Positions 1-7,858 of a stretch of DNA of 64,000 nt are shown piece after piece. Each line of letters starts with the position of its first letter. The stretch's first letter is position 1. The notes beneath the pieces are model-generated. The model saw only the letters and a program-made list of their open reading frames with translations. It was not told where the DNA came from and ran no database searches. This DNA comes from Rhizobium sp. ACO-34A (lineage in GTDB: Bacteria > Pseudomonadota > Alphaproteobacteria > Rhizobiales > Rhizobiaceae), in the NCBI GenBank assembly GCA_002600635.1, contig CP021371.1, positions 933,001 to 997,000 of the forward strand, written 5' to 3'. Position numbers and translations under genes: made by a program.

Positions 1-849
1 ATTGCCGCGCAGGCTTTCGAAATCCGCGCCGAAAGGCTGATCGAGCCGGAAGGCGAGATTGCCGGAGGCGAGCTTGTTGAGGCCCTCGCCGATGGTGGTG
101 ACGGCATGGACACGCTCGGTGACGTCCATCGCGAACTTCACCACCTTGCTGACATTGCCCTTCGCATCGCGGATCGGATTGTAGGAGGCATTGATCACGA
201 CCCTCTTGCCGTTCTTGCCGATGCGCAGGAATTCGTCGGCCTGGAACCGGCCACTGCGCAGCGCCTGCCAGAATTCCTGATATTCCGGGCTGCGGGCATA
301 GGAAGGTTCGACGAACATGCTGTGGTGCTTGCCCCGGATCTCGTCCATCGAATAGCCGAGCGTCTTGAGGAAATTGTCGTTCGCCCTGATCACCGTGCCA
401 TCGGGGGAGAATTCGATGATCGCCTGGACGCGGCTGATGGCCTCGATCTGGTTCTGGTAGTCGAGGTTTTGCAGGCGTTCCTTTGCATTGGCCCATTCCA
501 CGGCAAAACCGTCGAGCTTGTTGCCGCGTTTCAGCGGCGTCACGATGAGATCGAAGGCGTGAGCGCCCACCCAGATGGTCGCCTTGTGCTGCTTCTGCAG
601 GTTGGCCAGCATGTTGCGCTGGTGGGAGGGGTTCTTGTGGAAGATGTCGATATTGCTGCCGATCAGCTTTGCGAACTCGAAGCGGGGCAATTCCTTCTTC
701 AGGTCGCTTTCCGCATCCCGCAACAGGTCACGCACGGCGCCGTTCATGTAGACGATATTGAGCTTTGCATCGGCGAGCATGATGTTGGCCGATATCGTTT
801 CGAGCGCGTCGATACGGGCGCGCAACCCGCCATTGGTCATTCCGAACAT
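1..849 (-). CDS. Methyl-accepting chemotaxis protein with PAS domains (3' end outside window)
   Basis: Only the first 283 codons lie in the window and the frame runs off base 1 without a stop. The product looks like a soluble chemoreceptor. A first PAS-like segment (about residues 10-110, containing NIMLADAKLNIVYMN) is followed by a second PAS with PAC (about 130-235, containing FSPDGTVIRANDNFLKTLGY). A HAMP-like linker then begins (LASGNLAFRLDQPFG). The linker resembles that of the complete chemoreceptor at 58391-60211. No membrane segment is visible. The methyl-accepting signalling domain must lie beyond base 1. I chose the ATG at 849 because a GGGGA sits about 10 bases upstream; in-frame ATGs at 945 and 969 are possible. 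It faces the same way as the AraC gene but 209 bases separate them. Confidence 0.88.
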   Translation of the reverse strand, partial: MFGMTNGGLRARIDALETISANIMLADAKLNIVYMNGAVRDLLRDAESDLKKELPRFEFAKLIGSNIDIFHKNPSHQRNMLANLQKQHKATIWVGAHAFDLIVTPLKRGNKLDGFAVEWANAKERLQNLDYQNQIEAISRVQAIIEFSPDGTVIRANDNFLKTLGYSMDEIRGKHHSMFVEPSYARSPEYQEFWQALRSGRFQADEFLRIGKNGKRVVINASYNPIRDAKGNVSKVVKFAMDVTERVHAVTTIGEGLNKLASGNLAFRLDQPFGADFESLRGN

Positions 850-1058
850 GTCTTGCAGTCCCCAAGCAGCAACGTTGTCGATGACCGGTTGCCGCGCCGC
901 AGCCGCCTTGCGCCCAGCCAGTGACGCGCAGTCGGGAACCCTCATGGAAGCGATGGCCCCCGCCCGCATCACATGAGGCGAATCTTATATAAGGATGGTG
1001 TCTATTACCTTAATGACAAATGGCAAGTCTGACGCGGTCTGGCTCAGGCAGGATTGGA

Positions 1059-2057
1059 TCAGCCGCCGGCCCTTGCCGCGGAGGAGGCCGCGCCGGGCGG
1101 ATGGCCCATGACGCGCTTGAAGGCGCGGCTGAAGGCGGCCTGAGAACCATATCCGAGGCGAAGTGCCGCCGTTTCGATCGGCATGCGGTCCTTGGCGATC
1201 CACTGGGATGCGAGCCGCATGCGAAGCTCGGTGAGATAGCGGACAGGCGTCATGCCGGTGACATCGAGAAAGCGTTCGGCGAAGACGGAGCGTGAGGCGC
1301 CCATCCTGTCGGCCAGTTCGGCGACGGTCCAGTCGTGGCCCGGCGCATTGTGAAGGGCGACGAGCACCCGTCCGAGCCGCGGGTCGCGCAGGGCCGCGAT
1401 CCAGCCGGTGGCATCGCCGCAGCCGCATTCGACCCAGGCGCGGACGATGAAGGCGGCGACCACATCGGCAAGGCGCGCGAGAATGCCGGCGAAGCCCGCA
1501 CGGGCGGTTTTCGCCTCGCGCTCCATAGCCTCCAGCATCGGCAGTATTTCCGGATAGCGGTCGGAAAGCGTGCCGACCAGCATGACCTCCGGCATCATCG
1601 AAACAAGCGGATGCAGGCCGCCGAGATCGAATTCCATGCAGCCGCTGAAGACGAGGGCGCGACCGTCTTCGGCGCAGGTCTCGCCGTTGCAGGCATCGAC
1701 CGCGCTGACCGAGGCGCAGATCGGCTTCGTCACGAGCGCCCGCACATCCTGGCACTTGATCTCGGAAGATGACACGAGCGCATGGCTGCCGCCGCGCGGC
1801 AGGAGCACGGCGGAACCGGTATCCATGGTGTGAAACAGGCCGCCCGGCGTGCGCAGGTGAACCGGACCACGGGCGATGAAATGGAACTGGGCGCGTCCCT
1901 CCACTTCGCCGAACGAGAGCCCGAAGGGCGGGGTGGCTTCGATCCGCTGATAGTCGAGGCCGACCAGCCGCATGCCCATGAGCAATTCGCTCACGAGATC
2001 CGGATCTGGGGACATGCCGGCTGACATTGCCGGATTTTCGGACTTTCGATCAAGCAT
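1059..2057 (-). CDS. AraC-family transcriptional regulator (cupin sensor + HTH)
   Basis: The 332-residue product has an N-terminal cupin-like sensor (about 20-200, with FHFIARGPVHLRT) and a C-terminal double helix-turn-helix of the AraC/XylS type (about 225-325). The second helix region reads TAALRLGYGSQAAFSRAFKR, a very typical AraC signature. It is divergent from the NepI-like efflux gene across 180 bases, so it is probably the local regulator of that transporter; this is inference from layout. The frame stays open far upstream over the transporter gene, but that extension is low-complexity antisense sequence. I therefore start at the ATG at 2057; ATGs at 2027 and 2015 are alternatives and none has a strong ribosome-binding site. 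The effector is unknown. Confidence 0.88.
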   Translation of the reverse strand: MLDRKSENPAMSAGMSPDPDLVSELLMGMRLVGLDYQRIEATPPFGLSFGEVEGRAQFHFIARGPVHLRTPGGLFHTMDTGSAVLLPRGGSHALVSSSEIKCQDVRALVTKPICASVSAVDACNGETCAEDGRALVFSGCMEFDLGGLHPLVSMMPEVMLVGTLSDRYPEILPMLEAMEREAKTARAGFAGILARLADVVAAFIVRAWVECGCGDATGWIAALRDPRLGRVLVALHNAPGHDWTVAELADRMGASRSVFAERFLDVTGMTPVRYLTELRMRLASQWIAKDRMPIETAALRLGYGSQAAFSRAFKRVMGHPPGAASSAARAGG

Positions 2058-2237
2058 CGCGGAGTTTGTGACATGGATCGTCCGGCGAGTCCAGCCTAAC
2101 CTTGGAACGTACCATTCACCGGAGCATTCCCGGCCGGCTCCCGACGGCCGGGATGCTCTCTTTCCTGCTTCTGCAATTCGCGGCAGGCGGAGCCCTCTGG
2201 AGTTTCCGCCGGAATTGCGCATTTCGAGGACAAGCCT

Positions 2238-3446
2238 ATGAATCCCACATTCGATCCATCCGGCGCCGCTGCCGGAACCGGCGCCGACAAGCCGGCCTGG
2301 GGGGCGGTCGTTTCCATGGCGCTCGGCGTCTTCTCGCTGGTGACGGCCGAGTTCCTGCCGGCAAGCCTTTTGACACCGATTGCGGCCGAATTGAACATCA
2401 CCGAAGGGTCGGCCGGTCAGGCGGTAACCGCGACGGCGGTGGTCGGCATGGTCGCCAGCCTTCTCATCACGCCCGCCGCCCGCAGCATCGACCGGCGGCA
2501 CCTGATGATGTTCTTCTCCTTCCTGCTGATCCTCTCCAATCTTATGGTGGCGTTTGCTCCCGGCATGACGCTGCTTCTGATCGGACGCGTGCTGCTCGGC
2601 GCGGCACTGGGCGGCTTCTGGGCGATGGCGACGGCGGTGACCATGCGGCTGGTGCCGCCTGTTCTGGTGCCGCGGGCGCTGTCGATGATCTTCAGCGGCG
2701 TCTCCGCGGCAACCATCGTTGCCGCCCCCCTCGGCAGCTATCTGGGTGCACTCGTTGGCTGGCGCGCGGTGTTCGTGATGACCGCGGGGCTGGGGCTTGT
2801 CGCTCTCGTCATGCAGTTCATCTCGCTGCCGAAGCTCAAGCCCACCGGCACCGCAAGGCTGCGCACGCTCGTCGAGGTTCTCGCCCGTCCCGGCATCGCG
2901 CTGGGGATTGTCGCGGCGACACTGGTCTTTGCCGGACACTTCGCCTTCTTCACCTATCTGCGTCCCTTCCTCGAAACGGATGCTTCGGCCGGCATAGAGG
3001 TGGTGTCGTCCGTGCTGCTCGGCTTCGGGCTCGCCAATTTCCTCGGCACGCTGCTTGCCGGCCCGCTGATCGCCTATAGCCTGCGCCTCACCCTGACGCT
3101 GATGCCGCTGTTGCTGGCGGTCATGGGCTTCGTGCTGGTCGCCAGCGACGCGCCATTCGCCGTCAATGCGGTCATCGTCTCCGTCTGGGGTCTGGTCTTC
3201 GGGGGCGTACCGGTTGCCTGGTCCACCTGGCTTGCGCGCAATGTTCCGGATGAGGCGGAAAGCGCCGGCGGCCTGATGGTTGCGGCGATCCAGTTCGCCA
3301 TCGCCATGGGGGCAGCGGTCGGGGGCATCATCTTCGATGCCAATGGAGCGTCCGGCGTCTTTACCGCCAGCAGCCTGGTCCTGGTGATCGCGGCAATCGG
3401 CATTCTGCTCGGTGTAAAGCTGCGACCGGAGCCCGCCGCCGCCTGA
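2238..3446 (+). CDS. nepI: MFS efflux transporter, NepI-like (purine ribonucleoside efflux type)
   Basis: A 402-residue major facilitator of the DHA1 drug:H+ antiporter group with about 12 membrane segments. It resembles E. coli NepI along its length as I recall that protein: VEFLPVSLLTP/TAEFLPASLLTP near residue 35, the motif GRVLLGAALGGFWAM near 115-130, MRLVPP just after it, and PVAWSTWLAR near 325. NepI exports purine ribonucleosides such as inosine; the substrate here is inferred and could differ. The gene starts 180 bases from the divergent AraC gene, the usual arrangement for a regulator controlling an exporter. No downstream partner is obvious; the DoxX gene follows after 174 bases with its own ribosome-binding site. 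Confidence 0.85.
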   Translation: MNPTFDPSGAAAGTGADKPAWGAVVSMALGVFSLVTAEFLPASLLTPIAAELNITEGSAGQAVTATAVVGMVASLLITPAARSIDRRHLMMFFSFLLILSNLMVAFAPGMTLLLIGRVLLGAALGGFWAMATAVTMRLVPPVLVPRALSMIFSGVSAATIVAAPLGSYLGALVGWRAVFVMTAGLGLVALVMQFISLPKLKPTGTARLRTLVEVLARPGIALGIVAATLVFAGHFAFFTYLRPFLETDASAGIEVVSSVLLGFGLANFLGTLLAGPLIAYSLRLTLTLMPLLLAVMGFVLVASDAPFAVNAVIVSVWGLVFGGVPVAWSTWLARNVPDEAESAGGLMVAAIQFAIAMGAAVGGIIFDANGASGVFTASSLVLVIAAIGILLGVKLRPEPAAA

Positions 3447-3620
3447 AAGAGCGTCGCCGTCTTCCGGGGCGGCGACCGACCGACGGCTCCAGGAGGTCTC
3501 ACCGGAACGTGATAAACGGTGGGTTAACGTGTGTTGAGCGGCACGCCGGATGCGCTATCGGAAGGTTCTCCCATCCCGGAAATCCTCCCCTCCGCGATCA
3601 ACCTCCAAGGAGCCTTCCCC

Positions 3621-4016
3621 GTGAAGCAAAGACTAAACCAGGCCAGCCCCTACCTCCTCAGCCTGCTGCGCATCGTTTCCGCTCTCGTTCTGTTCAGCTA
3701 CGGAACGCAGAAAATCCTGCATTTCCCCGTGGCCGAGCGCGTGCCGCCGGTGATGTCGATGCCGTGGATCGCCGGCCTGCTGGAACTCACCCTCGGCTTC
3801 CTGCTGCTCATCGGTTTCATGAGCCGCGCCGCGGCCTTCATCCTGTCCGGCCTAATGGCCTTCGCCTATTTCATCGCGCATTTCCCGCAGAACTTCTTCC
3901 CCTCCCAGAACGGTGGCGTGGCAGCCATCCTGTTCTGTTTCATCTTCCTCTATCTGGTGGCGGCCGGCCCGGGGCCGATCAGCGTCGACGCCCGCCGCAA
4001 TGGCGGACAGGCCTGA
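3621..4016 (+). CDS. DoxX-family membrane protein
   Basis: I start at the GTG at 3621 because AAGGAG lies at 3607-3612, eight bases upstream; an in-frame start at 3531 would add residues without a ribosome-binding site. The 131-residue product has about four membrane segments and the DoxX-family pattern: an early SYGTQKILHFP after the first helix, then GLLELTLGFLLLIGF and SGLMAFAYFIAHFPQ. DoxX proteins are small quinol- or thiol-linked membrane proteins found with many partners; the exact reaction is not known for most. It is convergent with the NUDIX gene, with 87 bases between them. Nothing nearby tells its role. Confidence 0.85.
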   Translation: MKQRLNQASPYLLSLLRIVSALVLFSYGTQKILHFPVAERVPPVMSMPWIAGLLELTLGFLLLIGFMSRAAAFILSGLMAFAYFIAHFPQNFFPSQNGGVAAILFCFIFLYLVAAGPGPISVDARRNGGQA

Positions 4017-4103
4017 TACGGCAGGTTCCTGACGACCGGAGGGTGCGCAATGCCGCGCCCTCTTCGCCAGATATGCGGGGCCGGATATGCGCGGGGAGGA
4101 GGC

Positions 4104-4607
4104 TCAGGCGATATCCGGCGGGTTTTCGCGAAGGCGCGCGTCGAGCTTGGCAAACAGGCCGCGCAATTCCGGCTCCTCGACATAGCCGCCCGCTTCTGTC
4201 GGGCGTACCCACAGGGTCTGGCGCTGTCCCTGTTCCTTGAAGGTCGCGGCGATGGAGGTCGTCTCGACCGTGAAGACCTCGACGATGCAGGGAACATCCC
4301 TACCATTGTCCAGCCGCTTGACATAGCTGTAGCGCCCGAGCGGCTTCTTGCCGACCTTTCCCTTGATGCCGGCCTCCTCGAAGGCCTCGACAGCTGCGAC
4401 TTCTCGCGGTGTCTTGCCCTTCATCGGGCTCCCCTTGGGGATGACCCACCGGCCCGATCCCCGCGTCGTGATCAGCAGAACCTCAAACCCGTTTCCTCCA
4501 GCGGCGCGACGAAAGCAGATCGCTGCGTATTGCTCCAGCCAGTCGGCGGCAAACAGCGTGCCGCCCGTATCGGCGAGCTTCATCAGGAACGTCTTTTTCT
4601 TGGCCAA
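4104..4607 (-). CDS. NUDIX hydrolase with variant Nudix box
   Basis: A 167-residue protein of the NUDIX fold. The Nudix box spans about G59-I81 (GSPMKGKTPREVAAVEAFEE then AGI). Compared with the canonical GX5EX7REUXEEXGU, the first Glu is Lys (K65) and the Arg is Val (V73). The metal-binding core E74, E77, E78 is kept. The surrounding WVIPKGSPMKGK pattern recalls the diphosphoinositol/dinucleoside polyphosphate hydrolase branch, so the substrate is probably a dinucleoside polyphosphate or similar, by inference. The start is a TTG at 4607 without a good ribosome-binding site; an ATG at 4583 is a reasonable alternative. A Pho box 100 bases upstream points canonically toward this gene. Confidence 0.85.
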   Translation of the reverse strand: MAKKKTFLMKLADTGGTLFAADWLEQYAAICFRRAAGGNGFEVLLITTRGSGRWVIPKGSPMKGKTPREVAAVEAFEEAGIKGKVGKKPLGRYSYVKRLDNGRDVPCIVEVFTVETTSIAATFKEQGQRQTLWVRPTEAGGYVEEPELRGLFAKLDARLRENPPDIA

Positions 4608-4706
4608 CGGGATCTCGGGAGGAAGGCTGCAAGCGCGTGGAAAGTAGATTATGACAGTCCACGATTATCTTGGATTTCCAGCTTTTGCAGCACTCTTCTT
4701 TCATTT

Positions 4707-4724
4707 ATGACAGTTTTATGACAG
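4707..4724 (-). promoter_or_regulatory. Pho box (PhoB operator)
   Basis: On the minus strand the site reads CTGTCATAAAACTGTCAT, a perfect match to the PhoB tandem-repeat consensus (two CTGTCAT units 11 bases apart). A further half-site ATGACAG lies at 4651-4657. It sits 60 bases before the DUF47-pit start codon and 100 bases before the NUDIX start. In Sinorhizobium meliloti the orthologous orfA-pit operon is repressed by PhoB under phosphate limitation, which agrees with this placement. Confidence 0.85.
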
Positions 4725-4784
4725 TCCCTCCACGGGATATGCCAAGGGGCATGCAAAGGGACATGATCGACTGGATATGAATGC

Positions 4785-5429
4785 ATGATTAGCCTGTTCA
4801 AGAAGCTTCTTCCCCGCGAAGACGGATTTTTCATTCTCTTCGAGCGCCACACGCGCACGGTGGTGGGAGCGGCCAATGCACTGAAGGACCTGCTCGCCGG
4901 CGAGGGGGACATCGAGGCGCACGGCCAGAAGATCATCGACCTCGAGGACGAGGCCGACGACATCACCCGCGAAGTCCTGTTGGCGGTGCGCCGCAGCTTC
5001 ATCACCCCCTTCGACCGGGGCGACATCAAGGATCTGATCCAGTCGATGGATGACACGATCGACATGATGCACAAGACGGTCAAGACCATCCGGCTCTACG
5101 AGCAGACGAGCTTCGAGCCGGGCATGCGCGAGATCGGCATCATGATCGCGGAATGCGCCCGGCTGATTTCCGAGGCCGTTCCGCTGCTCAACAAGATCGG
5201 CGCCAACGCTCATCGCTTGAGCGAAATCGCCGAGGAAGTCATGCGTGTCGAGGGCCGTTCCGACGAGTTCTACGAGAAGGGTCTCAAGGAACTGTTCAAG
5301 CGTTACGGCTCCAGCGATCCCATGGCCTACCTGATCGGCAGCGAGATCTATGGCGAGCTGGAAAAGGTGGTCGACCGCTTCGAGGACGTCGCCAATGAGA
5401 TCAGCGGCATCGTGATCGAGAACGTCTGA
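4785..5429 (+). CDS. DUF47 family phosphate transport accessory protein (OrfA-like)
   Basis: A 214-residue, helix-rich protein of the DUF47/PhoU-like family. Characteristic segments are FFILFERHTRTVV near residue 16, DLEDEADDITREV near 60 and FDRGDIKDLIQSMDDTIDMM near 85. These families carry acidic metal-binding clusters and act with PiT-type phosphate transporters. The stop codon overlaps the pit start in TGATG, so the two genes are translationally coupled and form an operon, as orfA-pit does in S. meliloti. Expression is probably controlled by PhoB through the Pho box at 4707-4724. An out-of-frame ATG four bases upstream is ignored. Confidence 0.93.
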   Translation: MISLFKKLLPREDGFFILFERHTRTVVGAANALKDLLAGEGDIEAHGQKIIDLEDEADDITREVLLAVRRSFITPFDRGDIKDLIQSMDDTIDMMHKTVKTIRLYEQTSFEPGMREIGIMIAECARLISEAVPLLNKIGANAHRLSEIAEEVMRVEGRSDEFYEKGLKELFKRYGSSDPMAYLIGSEIYGELEKVVDRFEDVANEISGIVIENV

Positions 5430-6433
5430 TGGACGCCACGCTTGCCCTGCCTCTGCTGATCGCCCTCGTCGGCGTGGCGCTCTTCTTCGATTTCCTGAAC
5501 GGCCTGCACGATGCCGCGAACTCGATCGCCACGATTGTCTCGACGCGGGTGCTGAGCCCCCAGTTCGCCGTCGGCTGGGCCGCCTTCTTCAATTTCATCG
5601 CCTTCATGTTCTTCGGCCTGCATGTGGCGGAAACGCTGGGCACCGGGATCATCGACCCTGCGATCGTCAGCCCGCAGGTGATCTTTGCAGCCCTCGTCGG
5701 CGCGATCGTGTGGAACATCGTCACCTGGGTCTTCGGCATTCCGTCCAGTTCGTCTCACGCGCTGGTGGGGGGCATGGTCGGGGCAGGTATAGCCAAGATC
5801 GGCAGCGCCTCGATTGTCTTCTACGGTCTCGCCAAGACGGTGGCCGCGATCTTCCTGTCCCCGATGATCGGCTTCTTTCTGGCACTGCTGCTGGTGTTGA
5901 TCGTCGCATGGATATGCGTGCGCCAGACGCCCTTTGCCGTCGACCGTTCCTTCCGCGTGCTGCAGTTCGTCTCGGCCTCGCTCTATTCGCTCGGCCATGG
6001 CGGCAACGACGCGCAGAAGACAATGGGCATCATCGCCGTGCTCCTGTTCTCGCAGGGCTATCTCGGCGACACCTTCTATGTGCCCTTCTGGGTGGTGATT
6101 TCCTGCCAGACGGCCATGGCGCTCGGCACGCTCTTCGGCGGCTGGCGCATCGTTCATACCATGGGTTCGAAGATCACCCGGCTCAATCCGATGCAGGGCT
6201 TCTGCGCGGAAACAGGCGGCGCGCTGACGCTTTTCGGAGCGACATGGCTCGGCATTCCTGTTTCGACCACCCACACCATCACCGGCGCCATCGTCGGCGT
6301 CGGGGCCGCCCGTCGTGTCTCGGCGGTACGCTGGGGCATTGCCGGCAACATCGTGATCGCCTGGGTGGTGACGCTTCCGGCTGCTGCCGCCATTTCCTGG
6401 GTGACCTATATCGTTTGTTCGGCCTTCGGCTGA
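5429..6433 (+). CDS. pit: PiT-family low-affinity inorganic phosphate transporter
   Basis: The 334-residue integral membrane protein carries the duplicated PiT signature: FLNGLHDAANSIAT near residues 23-36 and GHGGNDAQKTMGII near 190-203. GIPSSSSHALVGG and GIPVSTTHTITGA complete the two symmetric halves. PiT proteins import metal-phosphate complexes using the proton gradient. The gene overlaps the DUF47 gene by one base and is the second gene of that operon. In S. meliloti this system serves phosphate-replete cells and is switched off by PhoB when phosphate is scarce. A palindromic repeat lies just downstream. Confidence 0.95.
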   Translation: MDATLALPLLIALVGVALFFDFLNGLHDAANSIATIVSTRVLSPQFAVGWAAFFNFIAFMFFGLHVAETLGTGIIDPAIVSPQVIFAALVGAIVWNIVTWVFGIPSSSSHALVGGMVGAGIAKIGSASIVFYGLAKTVAAIFLSPMIGFFLALLLVLIVAWICVRQTPFAVDRSFRVLQFVSASLYSLGHGGNDAQKTMGIIAVLLFSQGYLGDTFYVPFWVVISCQTAMALGTLFGGWRIVHTMGSKITRLNPMQGFCAETGGALTLFGATWLGIPVSTTHTITGAIVGVGAARRVSAVRWGIAGNIVIAWVVTLPAAAAISWVTYIVCSAFG

Positions 6434-6510
6434 ACAAACCCGTATGACAGGAAAGGCGCGTTCCGGGTTACTGGCAAGGTCCCGTATTGATCGCTGACGC
6501 ATCCTTTTCC

Positions 6511-6620
6511 GTCATGCCGGACGTGTTCCGGCATCCAGCTGCACGATGTCTATCGCGCAAAAGAGTCTTTTGCGATCAAGGACTTGATCGCGCTGGATTC
6601 CGGCTCAAGGCCGGAATGAC
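6511..6620. repeat. Composite palindromic intergenic repeat (mosaic element)
   Basis: Two 29-base arms (6511-6539 and 6592-6620) form an imperfect inverted repeat beginning gtcatgccgg and ending ccggaatgac. The 52 bases between hold two more palindromes: CGCAAAAGAGTCTTTTGCG at 6556-6574 and gatcaaggacttgatc at 6574-6589. The whole could fold as a branched cruciform or RNA. It resembles the mosaic palindromic elements known from rhizobial genomes. The element at 50248-50364 has the same architecture with 29-base arms. Confidence 0.75.
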
Positions 6621-6680
6621 GACAGTGGATATGGCACTGTCGTCACAAAAGACAATTCGAATGGCTGTTTGTCGGCAATC

Positions 6681-7541
6681 TCACCAGGGCGAGAAGTCGG
6701 CGAGGATATCGTCCACGCGGCGATTGATGCCGCGTCCGAAGAAGATCATGTAGGCGGTGCCGAAAACGATCAGGCTTCCGCCCCAGAGAAGGCCTCCCAG
6801 AATGGCCGCGCCGAAGACACCGACGATGGAAAAGCCGAAGGCGCTGGTCAGCTGGTACAGGATGAAGAGGATCAGGGTCACAGGTGTCCATCCCGAGATC
6901 AGTGTGGCGATGAACCGGGAAATGCCGAGCCTCGCCATCATTCCGCCGTCGAGTTTGGTCGAGAAGTACTTGCCGATCGTGTGGTTCTGCGCGGCGATGG
7001 TATAACCGACGTCCTTCTTCTCGTGATAGAAGCTGACGACGCTGACGAAGTCGCCGGGATTGACGGTGGCAAGGAAGGAGAGATTGAAGTGATCTTCCTG
7101 GCCGTCGGCGAAACGCAGGCGCAGGTCGCTCGTCTGCCACTGGGTCGATTGCACGTGGCCGCGGCCGTCATGGTCGTAGCTGGTATGGATGTTGGTGTGC
7201 TGGGTGCGGTTCGAGGACACGACATAGCCTGAGCGGCGAATGCAGCGAACAGCCTTGCCATTCACCATCACCGTCTTTTCCTCGTAGGCGGGATAACGCA
7301 CGCTATCGTCTGCCTGCTGTACCTGTACGGCACCGCCGACCGGGTGAATCGCAAGGATATTGCCATCGACCGAGGCTTCCACTTCGATAAGAGCGCCGAG
7401 TTCCGCCGGCACCTTGCCCTGCCACTTCCGCCGCGGTTCGCGATGCAGGTTGCCACCGAGCAGGAAGGCGATCTCGTCGCCATAGACTTCTGCGATGGCG
7501 GATTTGTAATAGTGGGACTGCTGGACTGGGGCGGTTTGCAT
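6681..7541 (-). CDS. Unrecognised membrane protein with large N-terminal soluble region
   Basis: I do not recognise this 286-residue protein. The first ~200 residues are soluble and beta-rich in appearance. They include VYGDEIAFLLGGNLHREP near residue 20, a cysteine in VRCIRRSGYVVSS near 100, and FHEK-type charged stretches (SFYHEKKDVGYTI). Two or three hydrophobic helices follow near the C terminus (FIATLISGWTPVTLILFILY and FGFSIVGVFGAAILGGLLWG), ending in FGRGINRRVDDILADFSPW. It could be an inner-membrane protein with a sensory or binding head. I use the ATG at 7541; a TTG at 7562 has no ribosome-binding site. It is flanked by the repeat at 6511 and the edd operon, with no operon partner. 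Confidence 0.7.
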   Translation of the reverse strand: MQTAPVQQSHYYKSAIAEVYGDEIAFLLGGNLHREPRRKWQGKVPAELGALIEVEASVDGNILAIHPVGGAVQVQQADDSVRYPAYEEKTVMVNGKAVRCIRRSGYVVSSNRTQHTNIHTSYDHDGRGHVQSTQWQTSDLRLRFADGQEDHFNLSFLATVNPGDFVSVVSFYHEKKDVGYTIAAQNHTIGKYFSTKLDGGMMARLGISRFIATLISGWTPVTLILFILYQLTSAFGFSIVGVFGAAILGGLLWGGSLIVFGTAYMIFFGRGINRRVDDILADFSPW

Positions 7542-7795
7542 GGCTCTACTCGTCTGCGGCAACTGTTGGATGAAGCACCCGGCAGAGAAGATTGGAGCCG
7601 GGCAGCGCTGGGCGGGTGGTGCCGACAGATTTGACCGGGAGCCGTCAATTTTCCCGGATTTGAAAGCCTAAAATTTGAGGGAAAGACCGCTCCGGGGTGC
7701 CGCTGGATTGAAGAATGCTAAACGCGGGCTTAGCGAGCACTGCCTCCGATAGATGGTGAATATCGCGCTCTATCGTGGGATGCAGATACAATGAA

Positions 7796-7823
7796 CCCCG
7801 GAAGCGATATCTCGTTTCCGGGG
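7796..7823 (-). terminator. Probable terminator of the zwf-pgl-edd operon
   Basis: An 8-bp perfect stem (ccccggaa at 7796-7803 with ttccgggg at 7816-7823) lies 36 bases beyond the edd stop. On the minus strand it is followed by a moderately T-rich stretch (ttcattgt), so it is a plausible but not ideal intrinsic terminator. Confidence 0.55.
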
Positions 7824-7858
7824 CATCATGAGTGCAATCCTTGAAAGGATCGGGACGA

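Noticed and set aside
2058..2939. Upstream extension of the AraC regulator frame
   Set aside because: The frame is open but the translated part is charged low-complexity sequence antisense to the NepI-like gene; the AraC family starts after it.
3453..3476. gtcgccg/cggcgac hairpin after the NepI-like gene
   Set aside because: The stem is short with no T-run; insufficient for a terminator call.
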